Origin: Volvox africanus | Lineage: Eukaryota > Chlorophyta > Chlorophyceae > Chlamydomonadales > Volvocaceae | Assembly (NCBI GenBank): GCA_030268105.1 | Contig: BSDZ01000080.1 | Span: 4,217,501 to 4,281,500 of the forward strand | Direction: 5' to 3' | Length of the DNA stretch: 64,000 nucleotides | Part shown: positions 1-11,606 of the stretch, in pieces | How the letters are laid out: each line of letters begins with the position of its first letter | Position numbering within the stretch: the stretch's first letter is position 1 | Position numbers and translations under genes: made by a program | The notes under the pieces: generated by a model | The model's input: the letters and a program-made list of their open reading frames with translations, nothing else | What the model was told of the DNA's origin: nothing | Databases searched by the model: none

Positions 1-3000
1 TGCTGAAGGCCGCCCAAGACTGTTTGCATGTCGCTTGGTAGGGATAGCTAACGCACCTTGCAAGGGGAGATGCCAGCAGCCAGGAGCCGGCTTAAGGATA
101 TACCGGAGCTGCTGGCGTGTGATCGACTGTAGCGCCCTGTGCTTCACACGGGGTGGGGGCGAGGGCCGGCTGGAGGGAGGATATGCTGCCGTGGGTCTGG
201 CGGTTGACGGCGAATGGTGCAGTGGGCATGGCAACGTGCGGTTGCGGCGTGTGCTATCGCATGAACATGGTGGAACGCCTTGTGCCAGCTGGTAGCGTGG
301 AGGGCCTGGTAAGGGATGTGAAGGGGCCTGTTGTCTCCGTCTTGTGTTCTCGAATTTGGTTTCCAGTTGGCTGTTACTCGCACTTCGCGCCCACACACAG
401 AGAGACCCTGCGCTTTACTTCAGCTCCAGGGATGGATGCGTGTGCGTAACGCGCGGCAGGATCCTCCCGCAAACCACCATAGAGTGGAACTGGAATCCCG
501 TAGTGTATTCATGAGAGGCTGATTCTGTTCATCTTTCACATGTCATGAGTTCTTGGCGTGAAGGTAACGGACTCGTCCAGCAGCACGCGCTCGTGCTGGC
601 TTTGACCCGCACCTTGGACTGTCCGAAGGGCGCCAGGCAACGCGCACATACTGGTCATGGAAAACAAATTCTGGCAGCCTTCGTTTGGAAAATGTTTCCA
701 TAGGACATGTGATAAAGAAACGGCATTGCAATACCCGTCGTTATAGGGGTCCGGAGTGGACTATCTTGGGTAATGCCATCCAATTCACATAGACACATAT
801 ACTCTCACACACGCATGCAAACAAACGAGAAGTGTCCCATGCTCACAAGAAACACCCGAAAATTCATACAGGCACGCGCATAAGGATTTGTAACATACAC
901 AACCCGGACAGCCATTTATCATGGGAGGCACATGCACGCATGTGTGAAAGGACAGGCGTCTTTCAAATGCACTGTCTCCTCCCCATACTCCTACACTGCT
1001 TTAGGGGTCGTAACTCGTAAGGGTCGCTGCACACCTCCGCTGGGCGCGTGGGGGATGCGATACTCCCTATCGCTGTCCATGCCGCCCTTGGAGAAAACAA
1101 TCCAACTTCCATTCAAAAAGGTCCCTTAAGGGCAGCTGCCGCGTTCCCTGCGGACTTGGGATGCCCTCCGTAGGCACAGACCATCAGGAAAAGTGCTCTA
1201 CGGAACCCCTACCATGAACCAGCAGGTTTTGGCCTTTCCAAGGGTGTGCACCCTGCGGCGTGCAAACCGGTAACGGTCTCCGCCGCCGGGCAAGACAAGC
1301 AACCGATTAAACAGGAATGCAATCGTGGCGGTATTATTTCACCACGGACACATCTCACGCGCGATGAATGCTGGACAAATTACCTAAACCTCAAATGTTG
1401 CCACTGCTCCTGCAGCTTGCCGTCGCCGTTGTTGCAAGCACATAATAGAAAGGTCAAGCCACCATCTCCTCCACCCATTGCGTCACCACTCCCCTACCGC
1501 CGCCGCCCGGCGCAAAACACCAACGCTGAACCAGCACCCGGTCACGCCGGTTCGTTCCCAAGACCCGAACCAGGATTACAGGTGGACTTATTGGATCCTG
1601 AAAGCCGACAATAGTTGTGTCAGACCCAGAGGATGCGGCTGTCCCCTTCAGTCGGAGGTACATACGAGATACGACTATGAGAAATACAACCCGCCAGTCG
1701 GCGTCATGCCGGGACTACAGCCGTCCCATGGGTCGTCAGGTGGCAAAATAAAATATCGGGCGATATCAGCCACAGGTGAACGCATAAATGTACGATCTAC
1801 AGCAGCGAGCAATACTTCCACTGGGACCGTTAGGGGCGCCACGTACGGAAGGGGGCACTGAAGGGCTAGGGCTTCGTTGCACCGTTCCTAGGCCGTGTCT
1901 ACAAGGAGGATAGCACGCCCCCACCCCGACTTCACCCGACTTAACACCCCGACGCTGCCATTGATGGACAGACCGCAACGCATCTGCCCCAATCCTGTAA
2001 CATGCAAGGCTGGCGAGAGACAGCCTTCTAGGAGACAAACACCCAAGTGCTGTCTCGTAATGCCACTACCACCGCCATCCAATTCGGGAAAAGCCAGAGC
2101 CGAGACGCCACAAATCAGCCGCCATAACCCCATTCTCTCGAGGTTCCCAGCCTAGCACCAGCCTCACCGGTGAAGGTGAAGCTGCATCCGGGGGCGGGTC
2201 CTTCCCGCCCAAACACAGCACAACGCAATTTAAGCCTGCGAGAACCCGATATGAGCCAGCGGCGAATCTCATAATGTTGCGACCGCCAGGAGCACAGCGC
2301 GCAGCCCAACCGCCGTCGGAGTCCCTGCTCACTCCCCCGTACTTGCAGGCCGCCCAGGAGGAGAAGGCGGTCGCATGTGCGTCGGGATCTCCGCATGCAC
2401 CCAACTTCTGGCAGCGGAGGCCCCTGTACTTCCCTCCACTCCTCTCAGAGCTCTCCGGCCAACATTCCCAACGACATCCGCGCATGGAGCTCCACAAGTT
2501 CCGTCCACGGTATCCATAGCTGCCGGAGCAGGCCCCAGGCCCTACGATTGCTTACGACGTTGTCGAGCCCTGGCCCTATGCGGCGAAGATGCCAGTGACG
2601 CCTGCGAGGGGTAACAGCCGAAGGAAAGCTGGTGGTGACCTGAGAGAGTCAGGCTTAGTTTCGCGTGGACCTGCCGTTCCAGCGCAGCTTTATGGACGTG
2701 TGGAGAGAACCATGGTTTGGCCCGGCAGTAAGGTACGGGTCTCACCTGTTCTCCTATACCCATCTCGACGATTACGGCACAAACTACCTTGCCCTGTTGG
2801 GGGCTAATAGTTAAACAGCCCCGCATTTGGCCGGTAGTAAATCACGCCACTGACTCATCGTGAAGATAGTGCTGTGCTGTGCTGGTCTATATTTGCATCG
2901 GCTTCCGCCTCCCGATTCCTCGATACTCTATGTCAGTGCTCCCCGTTAGCGCTCAACAACATTCCAACGCACGACCACGGGTCCTCCACCGACCCGCAGA

Positions 3001-3081
3001 CCCACCGACCCCTCACCGCAATTATCAACCCACATCATGTGGAGCCCCTCATTCTGAATCCCTCACCCACCGCCCGCTCAC
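1..3081. other. Gene-free or unresolved stretch
   Basis: No open frame here has recognisable protein similarity or a consistent chain of splice sites. Several frames of 60-145 codons overlap on both strands (the longest is on the minus strand at 2066-2497), but they look like chance frames in GC-rich DNA. The far left may hold the 3' end or UTR of the minus-strand EF-hand gene that starts at 5111. Confidence 0.4.
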
Positions 3082-5111
3082 CCTGGCCCGCCAGCTCATT
3101 CGTGTCCACGAGGTCCTGGGCGGCGCCGTAGCTCACCAACTGGTTTCCCACGAGCACCAGAATGCCCGCAGGAGTGTTGATGCGCAACTGCGGAGGGTTG
3201 GCCGCCTGTAGGGAGAACCCCGTCACGCGGAATCCCACATCAGCGCCTTTCGTACCGCTGACCTGATGGAGGGCAGGTCGAAGAGGGGATTGCGGACAGA
3301 GGATGTAGGGAAAGCGTGCAGTACAGGGTACATGGAAGCTTGACAAGCTTTCAGCCGCCCACCACCTACCGGTGTTGATATCCTCCTCCTCGTCCCCCTT
3401 CCCCTCCTTCTCCTCTCCCTCCCTCTCCTCCCCCTTCCTCCTCCTCCCCCTCCCCTTCCTCCCCCTCCCCTTCCTCCTCCTCCCCCTCCTCCCCCTCCTC
3501 GGGGGAATTCCACCAGGTGGAAGGGGCCCAGGGAAAGGCTTTGTTGGGTGGGACATATAGTAATCAGTATCGCTCCAAACCCGCAATGCATCGGAGGTCA
3601 GGCCGCCGATGGAGTACGAATAACAGGCGGCTCCTCCTCCTCCTCCATGGGTCGCTATCGAGCTCTGTCTGCTGTGTACTCACTCACCCTGACACGTACG
3701 AGACCCGTGAGATCGCTCGTCGTCATGTTGGCATTCAAAGGGCGATTGACGTACAGGGTCGACGTCCCCAGGACGGCCCGGGGATTTCCCCGCGCCGTTA
3801 TGGCCCCCGTGGGACCCAGCGTGAAGTCGCTATTGGCAACTTGGACGGGATCGGTGGTTTCCTTCCGGACAAGAACCCGGCTTCGGATCTGCAGGAGCAT
3901 GCACAGTATGGCCAGAAGAGGGCGGGAGACCGAGAAGGCGCGGTCATGCTCTTCAGTTCAGTTCAGCTCAGGGGCATGTCGGTTGTGGGTGGGGGGTTGT
4001 TGTTGATACTGGACGCCAGCGGCGCGAGGTAGAGGGACCCGTTGACAACCGCCCCGAGGTACGACCCACGTCACACGGCCGCTCCAGTAAACCGACCTGG
4101 ACCGGGACACGTTGGAGCCCGCTTGAGAGTGACACATTTGCCTTCTTGAGAAAGCATTATGGTCCCGCGCCCTCTTTGGCAGTGAGTCCACAGGATGAAC
4201 CCCGGATGCAGCATGACAAAGAATGAATCAAACCGCTATCTACTCCCGATTGCATCCGCCAACGCTCACCGATGTGCATTTATTGATCGACACCACCGCC
4301 CAGGCCAGCCTGTGGCACAGTAAGGGTCAGACCGCGGCGAAAAGGGGTTAGACCTGGTAGCCAAGACAAGGGAGACCCGCCAACTCAGGATAAAGGGTTT
4401 GGGTCCAGGGCGTAAAACGGGGGAACGGGGTCGCCGAGGTTGTCGAAGTCTCTTACCCAAAGATTGAGGCCAGAAGCAGCACCAACGCTAACACGACTAC
4501 CTGGATGCCGCAAAGGAACATCCTGCGGAGGGGTGGGTTGACATGGTTCTGATCGGACCAAAGCGGGCCCCGCATCTGGTTTCGCCCCAAAGTGCCAACC
4601 CTGGTGTGGCTACAGGACGGACATGCAGTGCGCTGTCGCAGCAAGGCCTGCGCAGCCCCTAGGATGCCAGCAATTATATGGGGGCAAGCAAGGCTGGTGC
4701 CCACGTTGCTCAGCTGGTCAATTTTGCATGAAAGGCCCGTTTTGGTGAAGTCAGCAGCATATTGTAGAATTGGTGCTTGCTTGAACAGTCGTGCAAGCTC
4801 ACAGAAATGTGACTATGAAAATTATAAGACAGAAACGCAATGAGAAACTTGCCTGCCCTTGAATTGCTCTTTGACAAGGACATCAACGACGCCCTCCAGC
4901 TCAGACTCGTCAACCTCACCGTCCCTGACAGACAAGTCGATAATGTAAGCAGAAAAGACCAAAGGACAAACAAACATGTAATAACCTTCGCCGCAGTGGG
5001 TGGGAGTCCGTCAACCTACTGGGTAGTCGGAACTAATGTGAAGTGAAGCCGAACCGAGCCTCGCCCTTACCCGTTGCGGTCAAACTTAGATAAGACTTCT
5101 TGTGCTTCCAT
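3082..5111 (-). CDS. EF-hand protein with one transmembrane segment (3' end uncertain)
   Basis: Exons read on the minus strand: 5111-5071, 4924-4853, 4522-4457, 4309-4270, 3888-3688 and probably 3262-3082; phases agree at every join. The protein starts MEAQEVLSKF and exons 1-2 together encode one canonical EF-hand loop, DRNGDGEVDESE, with acidic residues at loop positions 1, 5 and 12 and Asn at position 3. This predicts calcium binding. Exons 3-4 encode a strongly hydrophobic helix (core VVVLALVLLLASIFGLAW) followed by a Ser/Thr/Asn-rich region in exons 5-6. The EF-hand is split by intron 1, and intron 2 has a GC donor (AG|GCAAGT). I do not recognise a named family. About 200 residues are modelled; the last exon and the stop codon are not secure. 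An alternative is that exon 6 belongs to a different transcript. Confidence 0.6.
3381..3500. repeat. Polypyrimidine (minus-strand polypurine) tract
   Basis: About 120 bases of TCC/CCCCT repeats almost without purines on the + strand. It lies between exons 5 and 6 of the minus-strand EF-hand gene, so it would be a G/A-rich run in that transcript. Frames across it give only Pro/Ser/Leu or Gly/Arg low-complexity sequence. Confidence 0.85.
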
Positions 5112-6031
5112 GCTGAGACCTTTTTAAGAATAATGAGAATGGGAGGCGCACGGCATCAGCGCAAGCTCGGAACGCGCCTCCAGCATGGCAAACGCGACGG
5201 ACTAACCCTTGAGGTTGACGGACCCATAACGAGGAGAGACTTCATAAACCCCATCTTCATCTGACAAAGTTGCTGTTACAGTTGGCTCGCCATCTGGCTT
5301 TGTGAAGGTTGACATTTCATTAACGAACTTTCAAGGTTGAGATGGAGAAATATATGTTTAAGAAGTTGATTCCTTAAATTGGATTGTTATTTCTACAAAT
5401 TAGCTGTCGGAGTGACTCCCTTAAGTAGGTCTTGCATCGTGGCGTACAGAGCTTCGTACTAAGGTTTAAATGGTTCATACATATTACACATTACAACAAC
5501 ATAAAAATCGAAAAAATAAATAAGAAAGAAGTTTTTGATCATGGCGTCTTCATAGTTTTGCCCAAGATGACGCTGCAAACGCTACGACGTTCGCAAATCT
5601 AGCAATTGGGAAAGACATTAGGTTAGCTTATATTGAAAAATACACGAGATTCCTTAAGCGTCGCGCGTTCCTCCACTTTTAACGCTGTAGCTTGCTACGT
5701 ACGTATTCCGGCTGGCGGCTTTCATGCGTTCGCTCCGTAACTTAGTTGAGGACTAGTAATAGTAGGTCAATAAAATATATTATATTTTAATCTTTGTTTG
5801 ATGTTTGAACTCAAGTTTGCTCCACTTCCTGACTTGTCTTGAAGCGGAGGTCAACGCCTCACGCATAATTGCTTGGCTATTATTCCTTCGAAATTTGTTG
5901 AATGACAGTCACTACGTCCGTACACGAAGCGGCTAGAGGTAGGGCGAGGTAGGAAATAGAGGTTCCACTCATGTCGCCCAATCCCAATCCATATCTGGAA
6001 ACTGCTACCTAACGTCACAGTTAAAGCACAT
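5112..6031. other. AT-rich spacer upstream of the EF-hand gene
   Basis: No gene seen. The base composition drops to clearly AT-rich between about 5270 and 5820, with several A/T runs. The first few hundred bases should hold the promoter of the minus-strand EF-hand gene starting at 5111. Confidence 0.5.
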
Positions 6032-6558
6032 TTCACCGCATCACGAGGTGAACATCAGTGGTCATCTAATACCTCTACCCATCTAGATACCCAGCACTGC
6101 CTAACTTGGCCTCATCTTTGTGTGAATAGTACGGTCTTTTGCAGTTTAATATTTGCTCTAGGATGTTCCATTTGTCTTAGTGTGCTACATGAAAAGCGCA
6201 AGGGGACCCCTAACGATAAGCTAAAAGCAGGTAGAGGTAGGACAAGGCAGGTCGGAGAACAAGTGCTGTTTGATAATGATGACAATGTTCAACATAGGAT
6301 TGGACGATATGGTGGAAAAGCCGTTGGTACCACTATCTCCGACCTCGTCCTAGCTCTACCTGCTTCTAGCTTATTGTTAGGGGTCCCCTTGCGCTTTTCA
6401 TGTAGCACACTAAGACAAATGGAACATCCTAGAGCAAATATTAAACTGCAAAAGACCGTACTATTCACACCAAGATGAGGCCAAGTTAGGCAGTGCTGGG
6501 TATCTAGATGGGTAGAGGTATCAAGTGACCACTGATGTTCACCTCGTGATGCGGTGAA
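6032..6558. mobile_element. Foldback element with ~220-bp inverted arms
   Basis: The left arm (6032 to about 6257) and the right arm (about 6336-6558) are near-perfect inverted copies. The outer ends read TTCACCGCATCACGAGGTG and its complement. The arms differ by a few substitutions and short indels. A central unique segment of about 80 bases separates them. There is no transposase frame; open frames in the arms are mirror images of each other and not genes. This is the structure expected of a foldback element or large MITE. The ends show no obvious target-site duplication. Confidence 0.85.
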
Positions 6559-8966
6559 GTGGGGAGCCCCATATGCTCGCACGAATGTTAACAATCATGT
6601 ACAGAGCCCCCACGTGGATAGCACAGATCAGGTGAGGGGCTTCATACGGTATCCATGATTCCCTCCGAGCAGCCAAATCTCGCAATTGTGGGACTATACT
6701 GGGACTATACTGGGACGACATTGGCAACTGCAGCATGGAGGGCTGTGACGTTAGCAGTGCCGATAGCAGCAGCACCGTAATCCCAGCAGGGGTCAATGCC
6801 GCGCTGTTGCTGCTGCCATGTTGTCGTCATTATCCAGAGGCAGGGGCTCTTGGCTGCCACCACCTTCTTGGCTTGCATGGCGGCCAGCACCATCTTGCTC
6901 CTAGGCTGTCTGACGACGACCCGCCGTACATACACCCTTGACGGTTCGTTTGGAAGCTGCAGTATGCTGCTGCGTGTCCAGGCGGTCAGCGGCAACCTAC
7001 AGGGTATGGACGAGTTGAATCAGTCACTTCAGCGACACGACACAACATGACCGCCATATATCCAAACTTCCGCCAACAGCGGTAGGTGATGATGCCGGTT
7101 ATTATATCCTTACGTGCTGCTACGAATGCCCAACGTCACAGCCCTTCTTACTGCAGTTGCCGTCACATGTAACATTTGCAACGGCGTTAATGACTGCCAG
7201 CTGTGAGGCTATTTCCGTCACTTATGAAGTACAAGCTAAGAGTGAGTGCGAGTTTCGTTGAACGCCTCCAACCTCCGGACATCCGCTCGCTCTCGCTCCC
7301 TGGACGGAGCACCTATATGGGCGGCAACCTGTCATTCATAGTTTTACTTTTAATCAGTGAGTTTTGGTAAGTTAACATGATTGATTTACTGTTATCATTG
7401 TAATTTGTACTAACTGCCTGGGTAATCAGCCCGGTATCCGTTACAACAGTCAAGGGCGGGGTTAGGCCTGATGGGATGGGATAGGAATGGGATGGTGCTA
7501 AAGCAAAGCCACCGCTCTGATCTATATTATCCGCATGGGTGCCTCAATACATAATGTTAATGTGGGGTCTGTGTATGTGTTTGCAGGGGCTGGGTGCCCC
7601 AGTGTCCGGAAGTCTTCCTCCGCTCCACTCCCATGGAGATGGCTTTTCCAATCTTCCAGTCTTCTGGTCTTCCATCTGTCTCTTCCTTTGGTTTGGACTC
7701 TGCTACGGGTCCTTTCAGAATGCTCCTTACACCTTGCAACGCATGGAATGAACGGCGTGACAAAAATCATCTTGATGAATGGCCCCAGGGGTCTCTGGTC
7801 CATCCCAACGCGCTATCGCCCAATCTGACGGGCGACATCATCCAGGCAATACCGTTATACATGGCGGTGAGCACGAGGCTCAAAAGCAATAATAGCCGGT
7901 GCAGCAGAGGCCGCTGCAATAGTAGCAGCAGGTTTCCACGATGCTGCCGATGAATTCATGGAAGCTCTTTGCGAAACGAAACGACTCCCTGGCGCCCTTC
8001 ACAGCTGGCTCTCCATGTCACAACAGTGACGGACAAGCTGCGGACCCCACGTGGTAGATTCATGGGTTGCACCTAAATGGTTGCCACGCCTGTTGCAAAT
8101 AAACTGACATTATTTTCGGCAACGGGCGCGGCACAGTGATGCCAACTGGCCCCAAAAAGAAAGCGAATCGATTAAAACACCGAAAGGTGCACATATCTGC
8201 ATCCTGGCCCCGAGAAGGACGCCGCACGAGAGGGTCATCATCATTCGGCAGCTTGGATGAGCGTCAGCCCTAGCGGCAGGTAATCAGAGCCGTACACATG
8301 CTATAGGATCCAACTGTCGTATACATGCCATGGCGTTGATGGTGTCGCAGGTTCTCCTTGTCCGCAAATGAGCGTCAGCCCCAGTCGCAGCTAGTGCTCA
8401 AGTAGTAGCAAAAGACGTGGTTCCAAAACGTTTTAGTTCATGAACCTCCCCACAGCCCACATCGCGCCGGCAGCGGCTAGACACCCTTAGTTACTTCGCT
8501 GGGCGTGCGCCTCTTCCAGACACGTTTGGCAGTGGACAAGAGTTGCACGATAATGTCTTTGATCGTGATGAGAGGGTGTTGTATCGAAGGAATACGAGGA
8601 CAACGGTGGAGGTTACTTTGCGATCTTGATGTGAACATACCTACTTACCCAGGTATACACTTCACACAGGCTGAAATGGGGCATCTTTTGTGATGCCATT
8701 GGTTTTGTATGGCGCTATCTGGCCTATGGCCCTCAAATGGGAAGAGATTTATTCGCCGAAAACCCTAAATAAGGCATGTTACCTAGCCTGAGCGAGCAAC
8801 GGTGGGGAGGTTACCTAAACGATTCGGGTTTAAGCATAACATGGCTGACAGTGCTTTGGGAAACGCACAAGGGAAAAAATAATGCACGAGCAAGTCATAA
8901 CGACCGCACTCCCATTAACCTTCCCAATTCCTAGTGTTGTTTGGATAGCTCATGTTTACTGCTAAC
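6559..8966. other. No gene seen
   Basis: Only short overlapping frames on both strands. A sequence at about 6725-6780 (minus strand) resembles one at about 7118-7165 (plus strand), both containing AACGTCACAGCCCT and CTGCAGTTGCC, which suggests another decayed inverted repeat. Confidence 0.4.
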
Positions 8967-9013
8967 AACGGTAGATTGGAACTGTGTGAAACTGTCAGTT
9001 CCGATCTACCGTT
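8967..9013. repeat. Short inverted repeat (hairpin)
   Basis: Arms 8967-8984 (AACGGTAGATTGGAACTG) and 8996-9013 are complementary at 17 of 18 positions, with an 11-base loop. It is in an AT-rich gene-free region and may be a remnant of a small foldback element. Confidence 0.7.
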
Positions 9014-9744
9014 AATAGTCGTTGTGCAACCATATTTGATCAACAGTCTAGTTAGCACGACTCGATGTGGGCGTGTCTCGATGTGGGTTTAGTCGAACTC
9101 TTCGACCCTCGTCGACTTCTGCTACTGCGTACCTGGCGAGCGCCGTAATCGCCGGGTTGCTATTAATGATGACGATAAACATTAAAGGATATTATGTGAT
9201 GGCAAAAATATTCGATTGGACTTAAATGCCAGTGCTCACTGGTAGGAGCCGTCTTAAACCACTAAATTTCGGTCCCGTGGGATCATGCAACTTGGCGGTT
9301 GGACGACCGTTGAAAGGCCCAACGGTAAAAAATGGTCCGAGTGTTACAAGACATCAAACCACCCACAGTTGGGATGTCTCGCCCGAGTAGAAGATTTGGC
9401 ATTGCTTAGGAATAGAAAAGAGTACTTTATCCTGTATGGCCATAGAAGTGCGGAGCGGCAATGACTGCGAAAAGCATGCATCTGTACAAAACTTTGGAAT
9501 CAAGCGTATACAGAAATTCCAGCTATACTGTAATATCTTTAACTTTATACCGATAACCTTAGCATCCTGCAAACAGTGCTCGTGACCACCTGACCAGTAC
9601 CGTTGTCCTCTTTGTCATTGCGTTCGGTGGTCATCAAATCAGAGAATAATCCACAATATGTTTTCTATGACATACTGCCATCAAAAATGCTTGGTTGACA
9701 TACCGTTTGCCAACGCGAGCAGGCAGGCAGGCAGTGCGCGGAGG
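9014..9744. other. No gene seen
   Basis: No supported coding sequence or RNA gene. This is AT-rich spacer leading to the small plus-strand membrane protein gene. Confidence 0.4.
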
Positions 9745-10910
9745 ATGCGATGGTCACGGCATTTCACTCCTGCATCCTCCTTGGTTGAAGAAAGGTATGT
9801 CGATTTTGCACATTAACAGCAGAAGTAGATCAGACTCCGACACCATCCGTTCGGCAGGGTTCAGCATGAGCAGCCACCAGGCACCTGATCTCATGTTTAA
9901 CCCACTCTGATTCAAACCCACGTCCATCGTGTGCACCGCGGTGCGGCATCTCTGCTCATACGTTACATCTGGCAGTGATTTTGTCTCCTCTCCTACGAAC
10001 TTGGGGCAGCTGGAACGGTTCGTGGTCCAGCAGCAATCCACACCCGGCGACAATGACCTGATGTCGCAGCGAGTGGATCCCCGTAGGTGCGTACGGCGAC
10101 GGGTGCATCTATTTGGAAGTTACAGCGCGTAACAGGAGATTCGCTATCGCAGCTATCGACATGTGTTGCACTCATCACATGCATCACACGAGTAGGGATA
10201 GTATCGGAGAGAAAGTGGCTCGTGCTATGCATAGCCTCAAATGCCGGTTCACGCTAAAGCTGTTCCTTGACCTAGTCAAACAAGCCCTGCCAAGGAACAG
10301 CAGTGGGAGCTAAGCACATAAGCAACGTCTTGCTTGATTCGCATGTAAAACCGAATATAATACATGTTGTGTTTGAGGGAAACTGGCCAACATTATGACG
10401 TAACATTAGCTGCTGCAACGGCTTTTTTGGCTGGCAGCTTCAACGAGCGCGGGCTCTACATAGACGGGGCCTCCATCTTCGCCAGCTCGGTGTTGCTGCT
10501 GGTGCTCATGGCCTTCTCGACGAACCGCATCTTCGGGCTGGACCGCTTCTTCGCCAGTGCAGCTCGGTGAGTTGTGGGTAACTTGTATGGGAGCATTTGC
10601 CCCATTATAACATGATCGCCGAATTATATGCATGCAGATCGTGGAAGGATGAGATGCGGAAGAGGGATGAGCTGGTAATAAAGACTTACAACAGGGAAGG
10701 GTTTACCAAAGCCTTCATGGCCTACCCACTATACCCTGCCGCACAGCTGAGATTAATTGGATTCAGCTTTAGGCTAACTTTGGAGGGGTAATCATAAGTT
10801 GCCCGCTGGCCCTTGGACCGCTGCAGAAGCTGAAACGTATGATGGATCATGATGAGGGGATGAATGAACAAGAGCCCTCCAAGCAGAGTCCACCTGAAGA
10901 TATATGCTGA
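9745..10910 (+). CDS. Small membrane protein (5' part uncertain)
   Basis: Three exons are well supported by splice sites and phase: 10438-10566, 10638-10674 and 10827-10910 (stop TGA at 10908). They encode a hydrophobic helix (IFASSVLLLVLMAF) followed by NRIFGLDRFF, a charged stretch (KDEMRKRDEL) and an acidic tail ending PPEDIC. An upstream exon at 9745-9794 starts with ATG, ends in an AG|GTATGT donor and has the right phase; it gives a 99-residue protein, but its coding status is a guess. The helix followed by an LDRFF-like motif vaguely resembles the end of DoxX-type membrane proteins; I do not assign that family. The charged tail after the helix suggests a membrane-anchored protein with a soluble C-terminus. 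Confidence 0.45.
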
Positions 10911-11606
10911 GCAGCCTCCGTAATCAGGATCACCATTAGGCTACGACCGTATTTGTGCGCGAACAGTTAATGGCTCATTCAACATAACGCACTACGATCT
11001 TCAGAGTACTTACATGGCCAACGTGGATCCATGTAGGCACGATTCCGACGCTGCCTTCCGATAGGATGGCCCGTCATCGTTGGTTGGAACGCTCACTTTA
11101 ATTGCCCCTTTAACAAGTATGGCTCGCCATACCATATGTGCCATATTATTGCCAGCCTTTCTGGACCACAGTTATGACAGCTTGCATCTAATGGGCGCAT
11201 GCAAGGGTCCATTGCCACGCAAACATGAATGCGACTCTTCAGTACGTAACCGTTTGCTTCGCAAGACAAACCAAAGGAAATACTGGTGCGCATATGTTGT
11301 GCCAGCCATACTAGAAGCTAGAGCCGTTATCAGTTTAACTCACGCGCGACAGCAATTAACCGCCGATCAAGCACATTGACTCACGACATCCGCATAAGAG
11401 CAAAGTTACAAGACGTCCTCTCCTTGAATACAATAGACAAGAGAAGCTGCCTCATCATGTACAGGACAGTCTAACCTGCTCACAGCCTCGACAAGAGTGT
11501 CCAAATCCCGACGCCCAAGCGTTGAAATCAGGCCTCACAGAGCTGAGTCGAATGCCACATCCACAGCATCAACGACCCGCCATATCCCGCGCAGGGAACC
11601 ATCTTA
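10911..11606. other. Convergent spacer
   Basis: 3' flanks of two convergent genes, the plus-strand small membrane protein and the minus-strand multi-pass protein. No further coding signal seen. Confidence 0.4.

Noticed and set aside
6122..6594. Two 100-118-codon frames in the foldback element
   Set aside because: They are mirror copies encoded by the inverted arms, with no known protein motif.
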